Shown in pieces: positions 62,896 to 64,000 of a stretch of DNA of 64,000 nucleotides. The stretch lies in contig CALULJ010000002.1 of NCBI GenBank assembly GCA_944321445.1, forward strand, positions 1-64,000, written 5' to 3'. This stretch comes from an uncultured Collinsella sp. (GTDB lineage: Bacteria > Actinomycetota > Coriobacteriia > Coriobacteriales > Coriobacteriaceae). The position numbers and the translations under genes were made by a program. Below the pieces are notes generated by a model that was given only the letters and a program-made list of their open reading frames with translations, was not told the DNA's origin and made no database searches. Within the stretch, counting starts at the first letter, position 1, and each line of letters starts with the position of its first letter.

Positions 62896-64000
62896 TTAGC
62901 ACTCGTTGATATAGGTGCGCTGCGGAAAACGAATCTCGGGGAACAGCTTCGTGGCGAGTTCGGTGAAATACCCGTCGCTCATGCTCGCGATATAGTCCAC
63001 CACGGTCTGATCGAGGTCGTCTTCCCATTCGTAGCGGCGTCCATAGTGGGCAAGACCCTGTTCGATACGCCGTATGTGGTGCCGGAAGATATAACTCGAT
63101 TCGTCACGTGCCTTGAGATCGCCCAGGCAATGTTCGTACATGAGGCTAAAAGCGCGTCCCAGCACCTCGGCGCGCTCGCCCTCGATACCGCTCGAACGGT
63201 AGATCTTATCGTAGTTCTCCGCCTTCGCGCGACGGATCTCCTCGAACAGCTCAGGGCTCATCTCGATGCGGTCCTTGCCGTAGCTGTGCTCGATGATATC
63301 CGCAGAAGCATGGGACAGAATCCACGAGTTGTACGAACCTCCCAGGCCGTCGTCGAAGGCGTCTTCAGACAGCAGGCCGGCGGCGATGGCATCCTGACGG
63401 TCTCGACCAACATAGGCGATGATATCCGAGATGCGAACCACACAGCCTTCGAGCGTCATGGGCCGCAGGGTCCCAATGGCGACCTCGCCGCTCTCGTAGC
63501 ACGAAGCCACCTTACGGTCGAACGTAGCGAAATCCTTCAATCCGGAGAGCTCGAAGACGCGTTGCTCGTATTCTCCGTTATGCGTCAACACGCCATCGAG
63601 CGTCTGCAGCGTCAGGTTCCTGCCATACAGGACATCGAGAACGCGTACGGAGTGGACGTTGTGGAAGAACCATCGACCGGTGCGCGCGTGAAACACATCG
63701 TTGAGCGCGCGCTCGCCTGCATGGCCGAAGGGCGTGTGCCCCAGGTCGTGGCCGAGCCCTATGGCTTCGATGAGGTCGCAATTGAGACCAAGCGCGTATC
63801 CTATGTCGCGCGCAACGCGACTGACGAGCTGCACATGGATGCCGCGTCGCGAGAGGTCATCGTTGCTGCGGAAACTGAAAACCTGTGTTTTTCCAGCATA
63901 CCGGTTGTAGGCGGGCGTATGGATGATCTTTTCGACATCGCGGACGAACGAAGGCCGCCAAAGGCTCGGCTCGTCGGAAGGTCTGGCTTCACGCCTCAGC
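62896..64000 (-). CDS. dgt: Deoxyguanosinetriphosphate triphosphohydrolase-like HD protein, 5' end outside window
   Basis: A dGTPase-type HD hydrolase, 367 residues visible; the frame is open to the window edge. The partial N terminus reads RREARPSDEPSLWRPSFVRD, followed by EKIIHTPAYNRYAGKTQVFSF (first His). Next come SRRGIHVQLVSRVARDIGYALG, GLGHDLGHTPFGHAGERAL with the HD pair, and VVRISDIIAYVGRDRQDAI with the distal Asp. The C-terminal domain is helical. The true start is upstream of the window (the start inside the window would lose the first HD ligand). It is 44 bases upstream of rarA on the same strand. Confidence 0.95.
   Translation of the reverse strand, partial: LRREARPSDEPSLWRPSFVRDVEKIIHTPAYNRYAGKTQVFSFRSNDDLSRRGIHVQLVSRVARDIGYALGLNCDLIEAIGLGHDLGHTPFGHAGERALNDVFHARTGRWFFHNVHSVRVLDVLYGRNLTLQTLDGVLTHNGEYEQRVFELSGLKDFATFDRKVASCYESGEVAIGTLRPMTLEGCVVRISDIIAYVGRDRQDAIAAGLLSEDAFDDGLGGSYNSWILSHASADIIEHSYGKDRIEMSPELFEEIRRAKAENYDKIYRSSGIEGERAEVLGRAFSLMYEHCLGDLKARDESSYIFRHHIRRIEQGLAHYGRRYEWEDDLDQTVVDYIASMSDGYFTELATKLFPEIRFPQRTYINEC

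Overview
The window is 64 kb of high-GC bacterial chromosome, densely packed and mostly housekeeping. The content points to an actinobacterium of class Coriobacteriia, quite possibly Collinsella or a close relative (inference; no database search was possible). The main reasons are the high GC with 'Firmicutes-like' operons (yqeG, yqeK-rsfS, a two-subunit glycyl-tRNA synthetase glyQ/glyS, aroK-aroB-pepP-efp order), a rod-shape mreBCD-mrdA-rodA cluster, actinobacterial Ala/Glu-rich tails on ribosomal proteins S16 and L21, and frequent TTG/GTG starts.

Layout. 1-11280 (minus strand): the 3' part of dprA, then comM, yraN, rnhB and rplS; glyQ-glyS; and the rpsP-khpA-rimM-trmD-lepB operon. A decayed membrane sensor gene on the plus strand (4339-5510) lies between rplS and glyS. 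11281-14181 is the accessory spot: dinB plus a REP-associated tyrosine transposase (RAYT), with three blocks of a GC-rich palindromic repeat. 14182-31083 (minus): rsfS-yqeK-nadD-obgE, rpmA and rplU, a radical-SAM pair (TIGR03960/TIGR03936 type), a DUF697 protein, the cell-shape cluster rodA-mrdA-mreD-mreC-mreB, a TPR membrane protein, a cyclophilin and a zinc-ribbon membrane protein. 31260-34043 is a P-type cation ATPase. At 34128-34401 a tRNA-Arg(CCG) gene and a duplicated copy of its 3' end bracket a 141-bp segment with three perfect hairpins.

34631-45040 (plus): one operon carrying all seven shikimate-pathway steps plus the prephenate branches (aroF, tyrA, aroB, aroA, aroC, pheA, an aroE-aroK fusion, aroQ), followed by a FUSC-type membrane protein that could export aromatic acids. 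45052-64000 (minus): recN-nadK-tlyA-xseB-nusB-asp23; efp and pepP; alaS-ruvX-mltG-yqeG-aroK-(degenerate aroB-like gene); a stress-type sigma factor with a degenerate anti-sigma factor, a DUF948 protein and a PerM/AI-2E permease; rarA; and the 3' part of a dGTPase gene.

The most interesting points are: (1) the old aroK-aroB-pepP-efp locus still carries an open AroB homologue that has lost the NAD, catalytic and metal motifs, while a complete aro operon sits elsewhere in the window; (2) the RAYT gene flanked by inverted copies of its likely target repeat, one further copy of which abuts an apparently leaderless dinB promoter; (3) the tRNA-Arg 3'-end duplication enclosing the hairpin module; and (4) the sigma/anti-sigma pair in which the anti-sigma kinase motifs are gone and no anti-anti-sigma gene is nearby.
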